Shown piece by piece: positions 34,727-43,719 of a stretch of DNA of 64,000 nt (the stretch's first letter is position 1; each line of letters begins with the position of its first letter). The notes beneath the pieces were generated by a model. The model was not told the DNA's origin and did no database searches. It saw nothing but the letters and a program-made list of their open reading frames with translations. A program made the position numbers and the translations under genes. Source of the DNA: Paraburkholderia sp. UYCP14C. GTDB taxonomy: Bacteria > Pseudomonadota > Gammaproteobacteria > Burkholderiales > Burkholderiaceae. The stretch is from NCBI RefSeq assembly GCF_004197395.1, contig NZ_SELS01000054.1:1-64000 (forward strand), written 5' to 3'.

Positions 34727-37700
34727 GTGGGGACGTCATTGTCATTGGATGAAGAGCGGCGGGTTGGCGTGCAGCGGCGCGTAGTGGGCGAGCGCGGCGC
34801 TTCGAATGAATCGCGTGTCGCCACGCCTTTCGCGGCCAGCGCCGCGCTGTTGCAGGCGCTCGAAAGCGACCTGCGCCAGCATGTGCGCGGCGAAGTGCGA
34901 TTCGATCAGGGTTCCAAAGCATTGTATGCGTCGGATGCGTCGAACTATCGGCAAGTCCCGCTCGGTGTGGTGGTGCCCGCCGATATCGACGACCTGCTCG
35001 CGACGCTCGCTGCATGCCGTCGCAACGACGTGCCGTTTCTCCCGCGCGGCGGCGGCACGTCGCAGAACGGCCAGTGCGTGAACGTCGCGGTCGTGGCCGA
35101 CGCGAGCAAGTATCTGAACCGCGTCGTCTCGATCGATCCGCTCGCGGGTGTCGCGATCGTCGAGCCGGGCGTCGTGTGCGACTCCTTGCGCGATGCCGCC
35201 GAACAGCACGGCCTCACGTTCGCGCCCGATCCCGCTACGCATAGCCGCTGCACGCTGGGCGGCATGATCGCGAACAACTCGTGCGGCGCGCATTCGGTGA
35301 TGGCCGGCAAGACCGTCGAGAATATCGAAGCGCTCGAAATCGCGACCTTCGACGGCGCGCGTTTCTGGGTCGGCCCAACCTCCGAGGAAGAACTCGAACG
35401 CATCATCGCGGCGGGTGGTCGTCAAGGCGAAATCTACGCGGCGCTCAGGCAACTGCGCGACACGTACGCGGAGCGGATTCGCGCGAAATTCCCGCAGATC
35501 AAGCGGCGCGTGTCGGGCTTCAATCTCGATCAACTGCTGCCCGAAAACGGCTTCAACGTCGCGCGTGCGCTGGTCGGCAGCGAAGGCACTTGCGCGGTGA
35601 CGTTGCAGGCGAAAGTGCGTCTCGTGAAGAGTCCGGCGCGGCGCGTGATCGTCGTGGTCGGCTTCGCCGACATCTATACGGCGGCGGACGCCGTGCCGCA
35701 TTTCATGCGCTGCGGGCCGATCGCAGTCGAGGGACTCGACCGCGCGATCATTCGCGGCTTGCAGGCGCGCGGCCTGAAAAAGGATGAGATCGCACTGCTG
35801 CCCGAAGGCGATGCGTGGGTCGTGCTCGAATTCGGCGCGGACACGCAGGACGAGGTGCTGCAACAGGCACGCGAGGCCGCCGCGTATTTCCAGTCGGGCG
35901 CGGCGGGGCCGGAAATCTCGACGATGCTCGTCGAAGATCGCGCCTTGCAAGCGAAGGTGTGGTCGATTCGCGAGACGGGCGCGTCGGCGGTCGCGCTATC
36001 GGTGGATCGCGACAAGCCCGATCCGGTAGTCGGCTGGGAGGATGCAGCGGTCGATCCGCTGCGGCTTGGCGACTATCTGCGCGCGTTTCAGGCGCTCGTC
36101 GATCGCTATGGCTACGAGACGAGCCTGTACGGCCATTTCGGCGACGGTTGCGTGCACGCGCGCATCACGTTCGATCTGCGCAGCGCCGAAGGTATCGCGA
36201 CGTGGCGCGGGTTCTTGCGCGAAGCGGCGGAACTGGTGGTCGAATTCGGCGGCTCGCTGTCCGGCGAACACGGCGATGGCCAGGCGAAGGCCGAGTTCCT
36301 GCCGATCATGTACGGCCCCGAACTGATGCAGGCGATGGAGCAGTTCAAGGCGATCTGGGACCCGGCGAATCGTTTGAATCCGGGCAAGGTCATGCACGCA
36401 TACCGCGCCGACGAAAACCTGCGCATGGGGCCCGCGTACAAGCCGGTGACGCTGCATACGAAGCTCGCGTTCGCGAGTCAGGAAGGCGACGGCTTTCAGC
36501 GTGCGATCGAACGCTGCATCGGCATGGGCAAATGCCGCTCGCTCGAAGGCGGCACGATGTGTCCGAGCTATCGCGCCACGCGCGAGGAAAAGTACTCGAC
36601 GCGCGGGCGCGCACACCTGTTCTGGGAAATGCTGCAAGGCGACGTGATCGCCGATGGCTGGAACAGCCCCGAAGTGAAAGAAGCGCTCGATACCTGCCTC
36701 GCATGCAAGGGCTGCAAGTCCGATTGCCCGACGCATACGGATATGGCGTCGTACAAGGCGGAATTCCTGTCTCACTACTACGAGAGCAATCGTCGGCCGC
36801 GCCAGGCGTTGTTCATGGGGCGAATCGGCGAATGGGCGCCGTGGGCCGCGCGCTTTGCGCGCGTGACGAACTTTCTGACGACGGCACCTGGTTTATCCGC
36901 GCTCGGCAAGTGGATGGCTGGTGTGGCGCAAACGCGTGCGTTGCCGCGATTCGCCGCTACGACTTATCGACAGAGCACGTCGTCGCAAGCATCGGCGACC
37001 CAAACGCGCGGCGGCGACGCGAAGAAGGTGATCCTGTGGGTCGACACGTTCAACGACCACTTCACGCCCGAGATCGCGCGGGCCGCTGCTGATGTGCTGA
37101 CGCAACTCGGCTGGCACGTCGTGCTGCCGAAGAAGCGCTTGTGTTGCGGGCGTCCGCTGTATGACTTCGGTTTGCTCGAACGCGCGCGTGAACTGCTCAC
37201 GCATATCGTCGACGACCTCGCGGACGACATCGCCGCGGGCGTGCCGCTGGTCGGTCTGGAGCCTGGCTGTCTATCGGTCTTCAAGGACGAGTTGCTGAAG
37301 CAACTCCCCGACCATGCGTTGGCGAAGAAGCTGTCCGCGCAAACGTATCTGTTTGCCGATTTCGTCGCGCGTCAGCCGTTCGAGTGGCCGACGCTCGCGG
37401 CCGATGTGATCGTGCATGGCCATTGTCATCAGAAGTCGCTGTTCGGCATGCAGGGCGACACGGCGTTGCTGAACAAGCTCGGCGTCAAATGGAAGCTGCT
37501 CGATACCGGCTGTTGCGGCATGGCGGGATCGTTCGGCTTCAACGTCGAGCATCACGCGTTGTCGGAAAAGATCGGCGAGGACAAGCTATTTCCGGCGGTG
37601 CGCGATGCGATGGCGGCGAATGCGGAAACGATCGTGCTGACCAACGGTTTCAGTTGCCGCGAGCAGATCGAGCACGGCACGGGGCGCCACGCACTGCATA

Positions 37701-37738
37701 TCGCGCAACTCGCGCAACGGGCGCTGGCGGCGCGCTGA
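34727..37738 (+). CDS. D-2-hydroxyglutarate dehydrogenase-like FAD/Fe-S oxidoreductase (YdiJ-like)
   Basis: Protein of about 1003 residues. The N-terminal half is a vanillyl-alcohol-oxidase-type FAD domain (FLPRGGGTSQNGQ; GGMIANNSCGAHS) with its C-terminal FAD-linked oxidase part ending NRLNPGKVM. The other half has [4Fe-4S] clusters (CIGMGKC...CP; CLACKGCKSDCP) and two cysteine-rich CCG domains (LCCGRPLYD, TGCCGMAGS). This is the YdiJ/large D-2HG dehydrogenase architecture that oxidises D-2-hydroxyglutarate to 2-oxoglutarate and passes electrons to the respiratory chain. GTG start at 34727 after gacgagg is tentative. 45 bases downstream of the DUF1338 gene. Confidence 0.88.
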   Translation: MGTSLSLDEERRVGVQRRVVGERGASNESRVATPFAASAALLQALESDLRQHVRGEVRFDQGSKALYASDASNYRQVPLGVVVPADIDDLLATLAACRRNDVPFLPRGGGTSQNGQCVNVAVVADASKYLNRVVSIDPLAGVAIVEPGVVCDSLRDAAEQHGLTFAPDPATHSRCTLGGMIANNSCGAHSVMAGKTVENIEALEIATFDGARFWVGPTSEEELERIIAAGGRQGEIYAALRQLRDTYAERIRAKFPQIKRRVSGFNLDQLLPENGFNVARALVGSEGTCAVTLQAKVRLVKSPARRVIVVVGFADIYTAADAVPHFMRCGPIAVEGLDRAIIRGLQARGLKKDEIALLPEGDAWVVLEFGADTQDEVLQQAREAAAYFQSGAAGPEISTMLVEDRALQAKVWSIRETGASAVALSVDRDKPDPVVGWEDAAVDPLRLGDYLRAFQALVDRYGYETSLYGHFGDGCVHARITFDLRSAEGIATWRGFLREAAELVVEFGGSLSGEHGDGQAKAEFLPIMYGPELMQAMEQFKAIWDPANRLNPGKVMHAYRADENLRMGPAYKPVTLHTKLAFASQEGDGFQRAIERCIGMGKCRSLEGGTMCPSYRATREEKYSTRGRAHLFWEMLQGDVIADGWNSPEVKEALDTCLACKGCKSDCPTHTDMASYKAEFLSHYYESNRRPRQALFMGRIGEWAPWAARFARVTNFLTTAPGLSALGKWMAGVAQTRALPRFAATTYRQSTSSQASATQTRGGDAKKVILWVDTFNDHFTPEIARAAADVLTQLGWHVVLPKKRLCCGRPLYDFGLLERARELLTHIVDDLADDIAAGVPLVGLEPGCLSVFKDELLKQLPDHALAKKLSAQTYLFADFVARQPFEWPTLAADVIVHGHCHQKSLFGMQGDTALLNKLGVKWKLLDTGCCGMAGSFGFNVEHHALSEKIGEDKLFPAVRDAMAANAETIVLTNGFSCREQIEHGTGRHALHIAQLAQRALAAR

Positions 37739-37763
37739 GTCTGCGCGCGCCATGCAGGGCGCG

Positions 37764-38399
37764 CTATTTCTTCGCTGACTCGTTCGCGACAGGCGGCGTG
37801 TGCGGAAGGTCCGCGTTGGTCGCCATCCACAACACTTCGGCGTCTTCCTCGCTGGTCGACACCGCCGCGTGGCCCGTGCGGCTGTCGAAGTAGAGGCTGT
37901 CGCCCGCGCTCAGATGCGTCGGGGCGTACAACTCCGAATAAAGGCACACGCTGCCGCTGATCACGTAGAGAAACTCTTCGCCTTCGTGGCGGCCCCAGTC
38001 GTCGAATGCGTCGAGCGTGTGCGCGGAGATACGGATGCGAAACGGCAGCATCGCCTTGTGCGCGAGATCGGTGGCGAGCAACTCCATCTGATAGCCGCGA
38101 TACGCGTGGCGCTGGCCTTCGTTCCTGCGCGTCAGCGCCCGCCGGCCGCTCGCGCTGACTTTCGGCGTCGAGCCGAACAGTTCGCCGATTTCGATCTTCA
38201 GGCCCAGCACGATTTTTTGCAGCACGTCGAACGTGGGGGACATCAGGCCGTTTTCGACCTTCGATAACGTAGAGCGGGAGACTCCGCACAGGCGGCTCGC
38301 GGTTTCGAGCGTCAGATCCTGCGCCTGACGGGCGGCGCGCACGCGCCGGCCGAGATCGGTGGAGGAGGTGTCGGCGGATTTGGTGAGGTGGGTGTCCAT
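37764..38399 (-). CDS. XRE-cupin transcriptional regulator
   Basis: Protein of 211 residues: an N-terminal XRE helix-turn-helix (LGRRVRAARQAQDLTLETAS, then GVSRSTLSKVENG) and a C-terminal cupin domain (EGEEFLYVISGSVCLYSE; LSAGDSLYFDSRTGHAA). Such HTH-cupin proteins regulate amine, amino acid or organic-acid metabolism. It starts at 38399; the longer in-frame start at 38543 has no domain similarity. It lies downstream of the RidA gene on the same strand after 190 bases, so it may control that operon and itself. Confidence 0.88.
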   Translation of the reverse strand: MDTHLTKSADTSSTDLGRRVRAARQAQDLTLETASRLCGVSRSTLSKVENGLMSPTFDVLQKIVLGLKIEIGELFGSTPKVSASGRRALTRRNEGQRHAYRGYQMELLATDLAHKAMLPFRIRISAHTLDAFDDWGRHEGEEFLYVISGSVCLYSELYAPTHLSAGDSLYFDSRTGHAAVSTSEEDAEVLWMATNADLPHTPPVANESAKK

Positions 38400-38589
38400 G
38401 AGGCTGGCTGATGGTCGGGAAGGCGCTTTCGAACGGGCGAAATGATGTTTCCGATCATAACATTTGGCGCGGCAAGTGCCTCTATGAGGCCGTTCAGGCG
38501 TTCGCGGGCCTTTCTGATCGGAAACGCCAGCGGTTTCCGACAAGCTCGACGCGGTGTGCGAACGCCTGCGTACGCAGCCTGCGAGCCGT

Positions 38590-38985
38590 TTATTTGACGG
38601 CCGCGATGCAATCGATCTCGATGTCGAAATGCGCGAACCATGCGGGCACCGCGACGAAAATGCGCGCCGGCGGATCGACCGGAAAATAGCGCTGGTAGAT
38701 CGCGTTGACCGCGGCGAATTTGTCGACCGACGTGCAATAGACGTTGCACTTGAGCACGTGATCGAGCGACGAGCCGGCCGTCTCCAGACACAGCTTCAGC
38801 TGCTCGAGCACGAGCTCGGTCTGCCGTTCGATCGGCGCATCGACTATTTCACCGGTCTCGGGATCGAACGGCGGAAAGCCCGACACGTAGACCGTATCGC
38901 CGTGACGCGTGACGGCTGAGGTCGGTGCCTTGACCTTTTCGAGGTAGGTGGACAACGGTTCGACCCGAATGATTTCGCGGGGCAT
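38590..38985 (-). CDS. RidA/YjgF-family protein
   Basis: Protein of 131 residues, the normal size. It has the YVSGFPPFDPETGEIV start of the fold and VLKCNVYCTSV in the middle. Classical RidA uses an Arg in RxxVxV near the C-terminus to hydrolyse reactive enamine/imines; here the segment is PPARIFVAVPAWF, with the Arg kept. Its likely role is clearing imine intermediates or acting on a related aminoacrylate in the nearby pathway. It follows the ICL/PEPM gene by 21 bases, probably co-transcribed. Confidence 0.9.
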   Translation of the reverse strand: MPREIIRVEPLSTYLEKVKAPTSAVTRHGDTVYVSGFPPFDPETGEIVDAPIERQTELVLEQLKLCLETAGSSLDHVLKCNVYCTSVDKFAAVNAIYQRYFPVDPPARIFVAVPAWFAHFDIEIDCIAAVK

Positions 38986-39006
38986 GGTGATCTCCAGTCA
39001 ATGGCT

Positions 39007-39828
39007 TCACGCGTGTCGATTGAAAAGCTCGTTGAGTTGCGCGCCCGCGGTCGCGCCGGTGAAGTCGAAACGGCCATCGGCCAGCGCCTGGGCGGCGTGC
39101 ATGAAGCCACCCCACGCCGCGCGCGCCAGCCCGCCGCCGACGCTGATTCGCCGCACGCCGAGCGCGGCCACGTCCTGCAACGTCAGCGTCGAGGTCGAGC
39201 CGATCAGCAGATTGACGGGCTTCGGCGCAACGGCCGCGACCACCGCTTCGATCTGCTCGCGCGTCTGGATGCCGGGCGCATACAGGCAGTCGGCGCCCGC
39301 CGCCGCGTAGGCCTTCAGACGCGCGATCGCATCGTCGAGATCGGGCTTGCCGGCGAAGAAATTCTCCGCGCGGCCGACGAGCAGCGTATCGCCGCCGATC
39401 TGATCGATCGCCCGGCGCGCCGCGCTGAGCCGCTCTACTGCGACGTCGACCGGAAACAGCGGCGCGGCGGGGTCGCCGGTGGAGTCCTCGATCGACAGGC
39501 CCGCGACGCCCGTTTCTACCGCGAGGGTGACGCTCTCGGCCACTTCTTCCGGATCGCGGCCGAAGCCGTTTTCGAAGTCGGCGTTGACCGGCAGATCGGT
39601 CGCGTCGACGATCGCGCGCAGGTGGGCGAGGATCGCTTCGCGCGGCAGCGTGTTGTCCGCATGCCCGGTCGACCACGCAAAACCGGAACTCGTGGTGGCG
39701 AGCGCCTTGAAGCCGAGCGTGTGCAGATAACGGGCGCTGCCCGCGTCCCACGGATTGGGCAGCACGAAACAGCCGGACGAGTGCAGCGCGCGGAAAGCGG
39801 CGCGTTTTTCAGCGGCGGTGCGGGGCAT
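39007..39828 (-). CDS. Isocitrate lyase / phosphoenolpyruvate mutase family protein
   Basis: Protein of 273 residues with the (beta/alpha)8 ICL/PEPM fold. Conserved pieces are PNPWDAGSAR, TTSSGFAWSTG, VNADFENGFG (metal-binding Asp and Glu) and GLSIEDSTG. The isocitrate lyase KKCGH loop is missing, so it is not a true isocitrate lyase. Members cleave or form C-C or P-C bonds in 2-oxo acids (oxaloacetate decarboxylase, 2-methylisocitrate lyase-like, PEP mutase). Substrate unknown. It is the first gene of the ICL/PEPM-RidA pair. Confidence 0.88.
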   Translation of the reverse strand: MPRTAAEKRAAFRALHSSGCFVLPNPWDAGSARYLHTLGFKALATTSSGFAWSTGHADNTLPREAILAHLRAIVDATDLPVNADFENGFGRDPEEVAESVTLAVETGVAGLSIEDSTGDPAAPLFPVDVAVERLSAARRAIDQIGGDTLLVGRAENFFAGKPDLDDAIARLKAYAAAGADCLYAPGIQTREQIEAVVAAVAPKPVNLLIGSTSTLTLQDVAALGVRRISVGGGLARAAWGGFMHAAQALADGRFDFTGATAGAQLNELFNRHA

Positions 39829-40092
39829 CGCATTTCTCCTTGGAGTGAGGGAGCGCGGCTCCCTCGTTGAGGGGAAAACGTCGGGTCAACTGATGCGCAG
39901 GCAAATCGGCATTCACCAGGGGAGAGTCTATGTCCGGATCGAAAGCATGGTTGATGAAATTGGTGGCGACTTTCGCACGCGTTTCCAATAATTCAAAGCG
40001 ACGACAGGCGAACCAGCCCGCTCGGTGACGCGAACGGCCGCGTGGGAAGACGGCATTCGCGACGAGGTCACTTTCCCCAAAGGAGGCACGAC

Positions 40093-40404
40093 ATGAAAAT
40101 CGCGACGCAGACGCGCTCGATTGCCGCCGCGTTGGTGCTCACGCTCGTTGGCTGTGCCGCGGGCGGCGGAAATGGCGGCGCGCAAACCCATCTGAGCGCA
40201 ACGCAATGCCAGGATCTGACCGCCCTGCGGAACAATGCACCGGCCACGCACCAGCGCAACATGAGCGAACTGGCGGCGCTGCAGCAAGCGGGCTACAACC
40301 CTGAACTACGCTTTGATCCTTACTATCCGGCGAGTCTCGAGCGCGCGCAGCGGAAGGTGGACCTCTGGTATCAGACGGAATGCCCGCAGGCGCGCTCTGG
40401 CTGA
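40093..40404 (+). CDS. Small DUF4148-like lipoprotein
   Basis: Protein of 103 residues with a lipoprotein signal: MKIATQTRSIAAALVLTLVGC, lipobox LVGC at residues 18-21. The mature part contains LQQAGYNPELRFDPYYPASLERAQRKV, the same pattern (Q..GYNP....D..YP...A...V) as the DUF4148 protein at 40600. The start at 40093 has a strong Shine-Dalgarno sequence (aaaggagg). Function unknown; DUF4148 proteins are small secreted proteins abundant in Burkholderiaceae. It converges with the second copy. Confidence 0.75.
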   Translation: MKIATQTRSIAAALVLTLVGCAAGGGNGGAQTHLSATQCQDLTALRNNAPATHQRNMSELAALQQAGYNPELRFDPYYPASLERAQRKVDLWYQTECPQARSG

Positions 40405-40460
40405 AATCTGCGGCGGCGTCAGAATCCGCGGTACGTTCCCCGCGCCGTATAAACGCAAAA

Positions 40461-40493
40461 AGCGAGCGCATGCGTTGAAAACATGCGCTCGCT
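40461..40493. terminator. Terminator hairpin between the two DUF4148-type genes
   Basis: Perfect 12-bp stem agcgagcgcatg / catgcgctcgct (40461-40472, 40482-40493) with a 9-base loop, preceded by an A-run (gcaaaaa) that gives a U-tract on the minus strand. Right side is T-poor, so it is strongest for the minus-strand gene. Confidence 0.75.
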
Positions 40494-40599
40494 TCATATT
40501 CGATCGAAACGGCGAAAACCGCAAAGACGGATAAAGACCGCTATTTCACGAATCTAGCCTCCCTACGGAAATTCGCTATACCGTTCCGTTCGCGACTCG

Positions 40600-40908
40600 T
40601 TATTGACCGTCCGGATTGACCACCATCGGATGATGGCCCGCTTGCGACGATCCGCCCATCGGCGACCCATACCCAGACGTATCGCCCTGGCCCTTCGCGT
40701 TCATCGCGGCGACGCGTGCCTCGGCCGCCTGAATGTCCGCGGGATATTGGGCATCGAACGCGGTGGCCGGGTTATAGCCGTTCTGTTCGAGTTGCTGCAC
40801 CTCGGCCTTGACTTCGGCGCGCGTGACCGGCTGTTCCGATTGGGCGAATGCCGCGACCGGCGCGGCGATCACGGCCGCCAACGCAACTGCCTGGATAAGC
40901 GATTTCAT
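40600..40908 (-). CDS. DUF4148 family secreted protein
   Basis: Protein of 102 residues with a Sec signal peptide (MKSLIQAVALAAVIAAPVAA, then FA) cleaved before QSEQPVTRAEV. The mature part (VKAEVQQLEQNGYNPATAF, then DAQYPADIQAAEARV) is the DUF4148 domain. The Gly/Ser/His-rich C-terminus looks disordered. Such proteins are numerous in Burkholderiaceae, often stress-responsive; no biochemical role is known. Converges with a DUF4148-like lipoprotein. Confidence 0.88.
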   Translation of the reverse strand: MKSLIQAVALAAVIAAPVAAFAQSEQPVTRAEVKAEVQQLEQNGYNPATAFDAQYPADIQAAEARVAAMNAKGQGDTSGYGSPMGGSSQAGHHPMVVNPDGQ

Positions 40909-41099
40909 GATGTTTCCCTCCGTAGTTGTCTATCCAGCACCGCAGTAATACCGGTGCGATAAAGTCAGTCTAGAAGGGAGTGGATTTCGGGAAAACCACT
41001 AGGCGATTAATTCAGTATTGCCGATAACGGGTAGTCGGCGAGCTGTAATCTCGCCGTCGCGGCGTTCGTAAATCAGCGGAAAAGCACCCGTAAATCAGG

Positions 41100-42194
41100 T
41101 CAAACACCTTTACGCACATCGACGCGATAAGTCGTGATTTGCCGGTAAGTATCGCCGGGTCGCACGATCACTCCGTCCTGGCCGGTCATATTGACTTCGT
41201 TAGGAAAGCCGCCCGCCTCGAGGCACAAGCCGGCGTGCCGTTGATAGCGAACGCCGCCGCGTCCCGGATTGCCGTTCAACGCGTTGCCGGTATAAAACTG
41301 CAAGCCCTGCTGATCGGTCGCGACGGTCAATTCGCGTCCGCTGCCTGGATCGTAGGCGCAGGCAACTTCGCGCAGCGACGCTGCGTCGCCGTCGTTGCCA
41401 TTGATCGGGTTTGCCGGCGCCTCGCGCAGCACGTAGCAATGATCGAAGCCGCCCGCGCGCGCGAGTTGCGAGTGCGGCCAGTCGAGCCGTGCGCCGATCG
41501 GTGCGCTCTGCCGGAAGTCGAATGCGTTGCCGGCGACGTCGGCGAGCTTGCACGGAATCATCGTCGCGTCGACTTCGAAAAAGCGCTCGGCGTCGATCGA
41601 CAAGACGTGGCCGCGAATGTCGGAGCCCGCGCGCCCGGTCAGGTTGAAGTACGGATGGCTCGTCAGATTGAGCGGCGTCGGTGCGTCGGTGATCGCTTCG
41701 TAGCCGATCGTCAGCGTGCCGTCGTCGTCGAGCGAGTAGCGCACCTGCACCGTCACGTTGCCCGGGAAACCGGCGTCGCCTTCGGGCGACTCGAGCCGCA
41801 TCAGTAACGCGCCATCGTCCTCGGCGACGTCCCACAACGCGCGATGAAAACCGACCGTGCCGCCATGCAGCAGGTTCGGACCTTCGTTGCGATCGAGCGC
41901 GTACTCGATGCCGTCGAGCGAAAAGCGCGCGCCCGCAATGCGATTCGCCCAGCGACCGATCAGTCCGCCCATGTAGGTCGAGGCCGCCACGTATTCGGCG
42001 GGCGTGTCGTGGCCGAGCAGAATATCGCCGAGGCGGCCGGCGCGATCCGGCGCGTGCCACGAAACCAGCGTCGCGCCGAGGTCGCTGATGGCGACCTTCA
42101 TGCCGTGCGCGTTACGCAGCGTGTAGAGCCGGACGCGATCGCCGCCCTGCAGTGTGCCCCATGGCTCGGAAGAGAGTTGTGCGATGCTGATCAT
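41100..42194 (-). CDS. galM: Aldose 1-epimerase (galactose mutarotase type)
   Basis: Protein of 364 residues. The family signature NLTSHPYFNLTG carries the catalytic His; the catalytic Glu lies in LCLEAGGFPNEVN, and GRWANRIAGARF is also conserved. It interconverts alpha and beta anomers of aldoses. Its position beside xylR and the xylose genes suggests it supplies the anomer of D-xylose (or another sugar) that xylose isomerase or transport needs. On the minus strand just downstream of xylR. Confidence 0.94.
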   Translation of the reverse strand: MISIAQLSSEPWGTLQGGDRVRLYTLRNAHGMKVAISDLGATLVSWHAPDRAGRLGDILLGHDTPAEYVAASTYMGGLIGRWANRIAGARFSLDGIEYALDRNEGPNLLHGGTVGFHRALWDVAEDDGALLMRLESPEGDAGFPGNVTVQVRYSLDDDGTLTIGYEAITDAPTPLNLTSHPYFNLTGRAGSDIRGHVLSIDAERFFEVDATMIPCKLADVAGNAFDFRQSAPIGARLDWPHSQLARAGGFDHCYVLREAPANPINGNDGDAASLREVACAYDPGSGRELTVATDQQGLQFYTGNALNGNPGRGGVRYQRHAGLCLEAGGFPNEVNMTGQDGVIVRPGDTYRQITTYRVDVRKGV

Positions 42195-42227
42195 GTGGTC
42201 AGTGCGAAGAAAAAATAGAAAGCATGC

Positions 42228-43448
42228 TCAGCCAGCGGTTTTGATTTTCGGCCCCACGCGCTCCTGGTATTCGCGCGGCGTGCAGCCGAGTTCGCGGCGA
42301 AACACCGCGTACATGTATTGCAGCGACGTGAAGCCGCAACGGATCGCGACTTCCGCGCTCGACGCATCACGTTTCGCGAGCAGCGACTTCGCGACGTCGA
42401 GCTTGTGGCGCAGGATCTCCTGGTGCACGGTGCACTGCCGCTCGCGCCGGAAATACTCTTCGAGCGACGAACGCGACACGCCTACATAATCGGCCACCTG
42501 CTCGGTGCGGATCCCCTGGCACGCGTACTGACGAATGAAATGGCGCGCGCGCATCACGTACGGACTCGCGAGCGGCTGATGCCGCGTCGATTCGAGCACG
42601 TTGATGCCGACCGGCGGCACCGAAATCCGGCGCCCCGGAAAACGCGCGCCGTGCAGCATCTGATGCAGGATGTGCGCGGCGGTGCGGCCCATTTCCTCGG
42701 TGCCCTGGATCACCGACGACAGCGGAATACGCGTCAGCGTACGCGTGAGCGGATCGTTGTCGATGCCGATGATCGCGACTTCCTCGGGTACCGGAATGCC
42801 CGCGATCAGACATGCCTGCAGCAAGTGCCGTGCACGCGCGTCGGTGACCGCGATGATGCCGACCGGCTTCGGCAGTTGCCGCAGCCACGTGGTCAGCTGT
42901 TCGATCGCCTGGTTCCAGGACGGCGCGCTCGTCGACAGACCGCGATAGATCTCGCTATCGATCTGCGCGGCGCTGCGTCCGTCCGTGCTGCGCAGTTGCG
43001 CGAAGGCGAGTTCGCGCTGTTGCGCCCAACGGTTTTCCTGCGCCTGCGGCAGGCTGTACAACGCGAAGTTTTCGAGGCCCGCGCCGATCAGGTGCGTGTA
43101 CGCGAGCGACACGAGCTTGCTGTTGTCGGTCGCGATATAGGGTAAATCCGGGGGGTACTGCGTCGGGTCCTCGTACGACGAACCGACGGCGACCACCGGC
43201 AGTGGGCAGTCGCGCAGGGCTTCGTCGACCGCGGGATCGTCGAAGTCCGCGATGATGCCGTCGCCGTCGAAGCGCTGGATGCCCGCGAGCCGGCAACGAA
43301 AGTCTTCTTCGAGGAAGAGATCCCAGGCAACCCGGGTCGACAGCAGGTAGTTGCCGATGCCGGTGATGATCTCGCGGTCGTAGACCTTGTTCGCGTTGAA
43401 CAGCAGCGCGATCCGATGGCTTGTTTGAGGTGCTTGTGGACGGGTCAT
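42228..43448 (-). CDS. xylR: Xylose operon regulator XylR (AraC family)
   Basis: Protein of 406 residues: an N-terminal periplasmic-binding-protein-like sugar domain (ALLFNANKVYDREIITGIGN; IIGIDNDPLTRTL) and a C-terminal AraC-type double helix-turn-helix (VADYVGVSRSSLEEYFR; VAIRCGFTSLQYMYAVFRR). In E. coli the homologue binds D-xylose and activates xylAB and xylFGH. It is divergent from xylA with 271 bases between, and its stop is 33 bases before galM, so xylR and galM are probably one transcript. Confidence 0.95.
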   Translation of the reverse strand: MTRPQAPQTSHRIALLFNANKVYDREIITGIGNYLLSTRVAWDLFLEEDFRCRLAGIQRFDGDGIIADFDDPAVDEALRDCPLPVVAVGSSYEDPTQYPPDLPYIATDNSKLVSLAYTHLIGAGLENFALYSLPQAQENRWAQQRELAFAQLRSTDGRSAAQIDSEIYRGLSTSAPSWNQAIEQLTTWLRQLPKPVGIIAVTDARARHLLQACLIAGIPVPEEVAIIGIDNDPLTRTLTRIPLSSVIQGTEEMGRTAAHILHQMLHGARFPGRRISVPPVGINVLESTRHQPLASPYVMRARHFIRQYACQGIRTEQVADYVGVSRSSLEEYFRRERQCTVHQEILRHKLDVAKSLLAKRDASSAEVAIRCGFTSLQYMYAVFRRELGCTPREYQERVGPKIKTAG

Positions 43449-43719
43449 GGCGGTGAGCGGCGGGTGGATTGATCAACCACGCGCCTTTGTCTCCATCGTG
43501 TCGGGTGCCTGGGGGCAACCCCGTTTTTAAGCGTCTGGTTATTCTAGGCGCCGAATTGCGCGCCGGCACTAAACAAACGCGCGGGCGGTAAGAAACATCA
43601 AGCGTGCTGCGAAATATCGCAATTGCCGACACATCGCGCACGCGGCAGCATGGCGTCACCTCGTCGGCCAGCACGGCCAAGCCGCGCGGGTTGCGGTGCA
43701 ACAAGACAAGGAGACGCCG
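43449..43719. promoter_or_regulatory. Divergent xylR-xylA control region
   Basis: 271 bases with no gene. It should hold the XylR operator. Two gaaa motifs in the same direction (agaaacatc and gcgaaatat, near 43592-43615) recall the GAAA-type direct repeats of XylR sites, but the match is weak. An AAGGAG-type ribosome binding site directly precedes xylA. Confidence 0.4.

Noticed and set aside
39007-39828. Isocitrate lyase
   Set aside because: The KKCGH active-site loop is absent and the protein is far shorter than isocitrate lyase; only the superfamily is supported.
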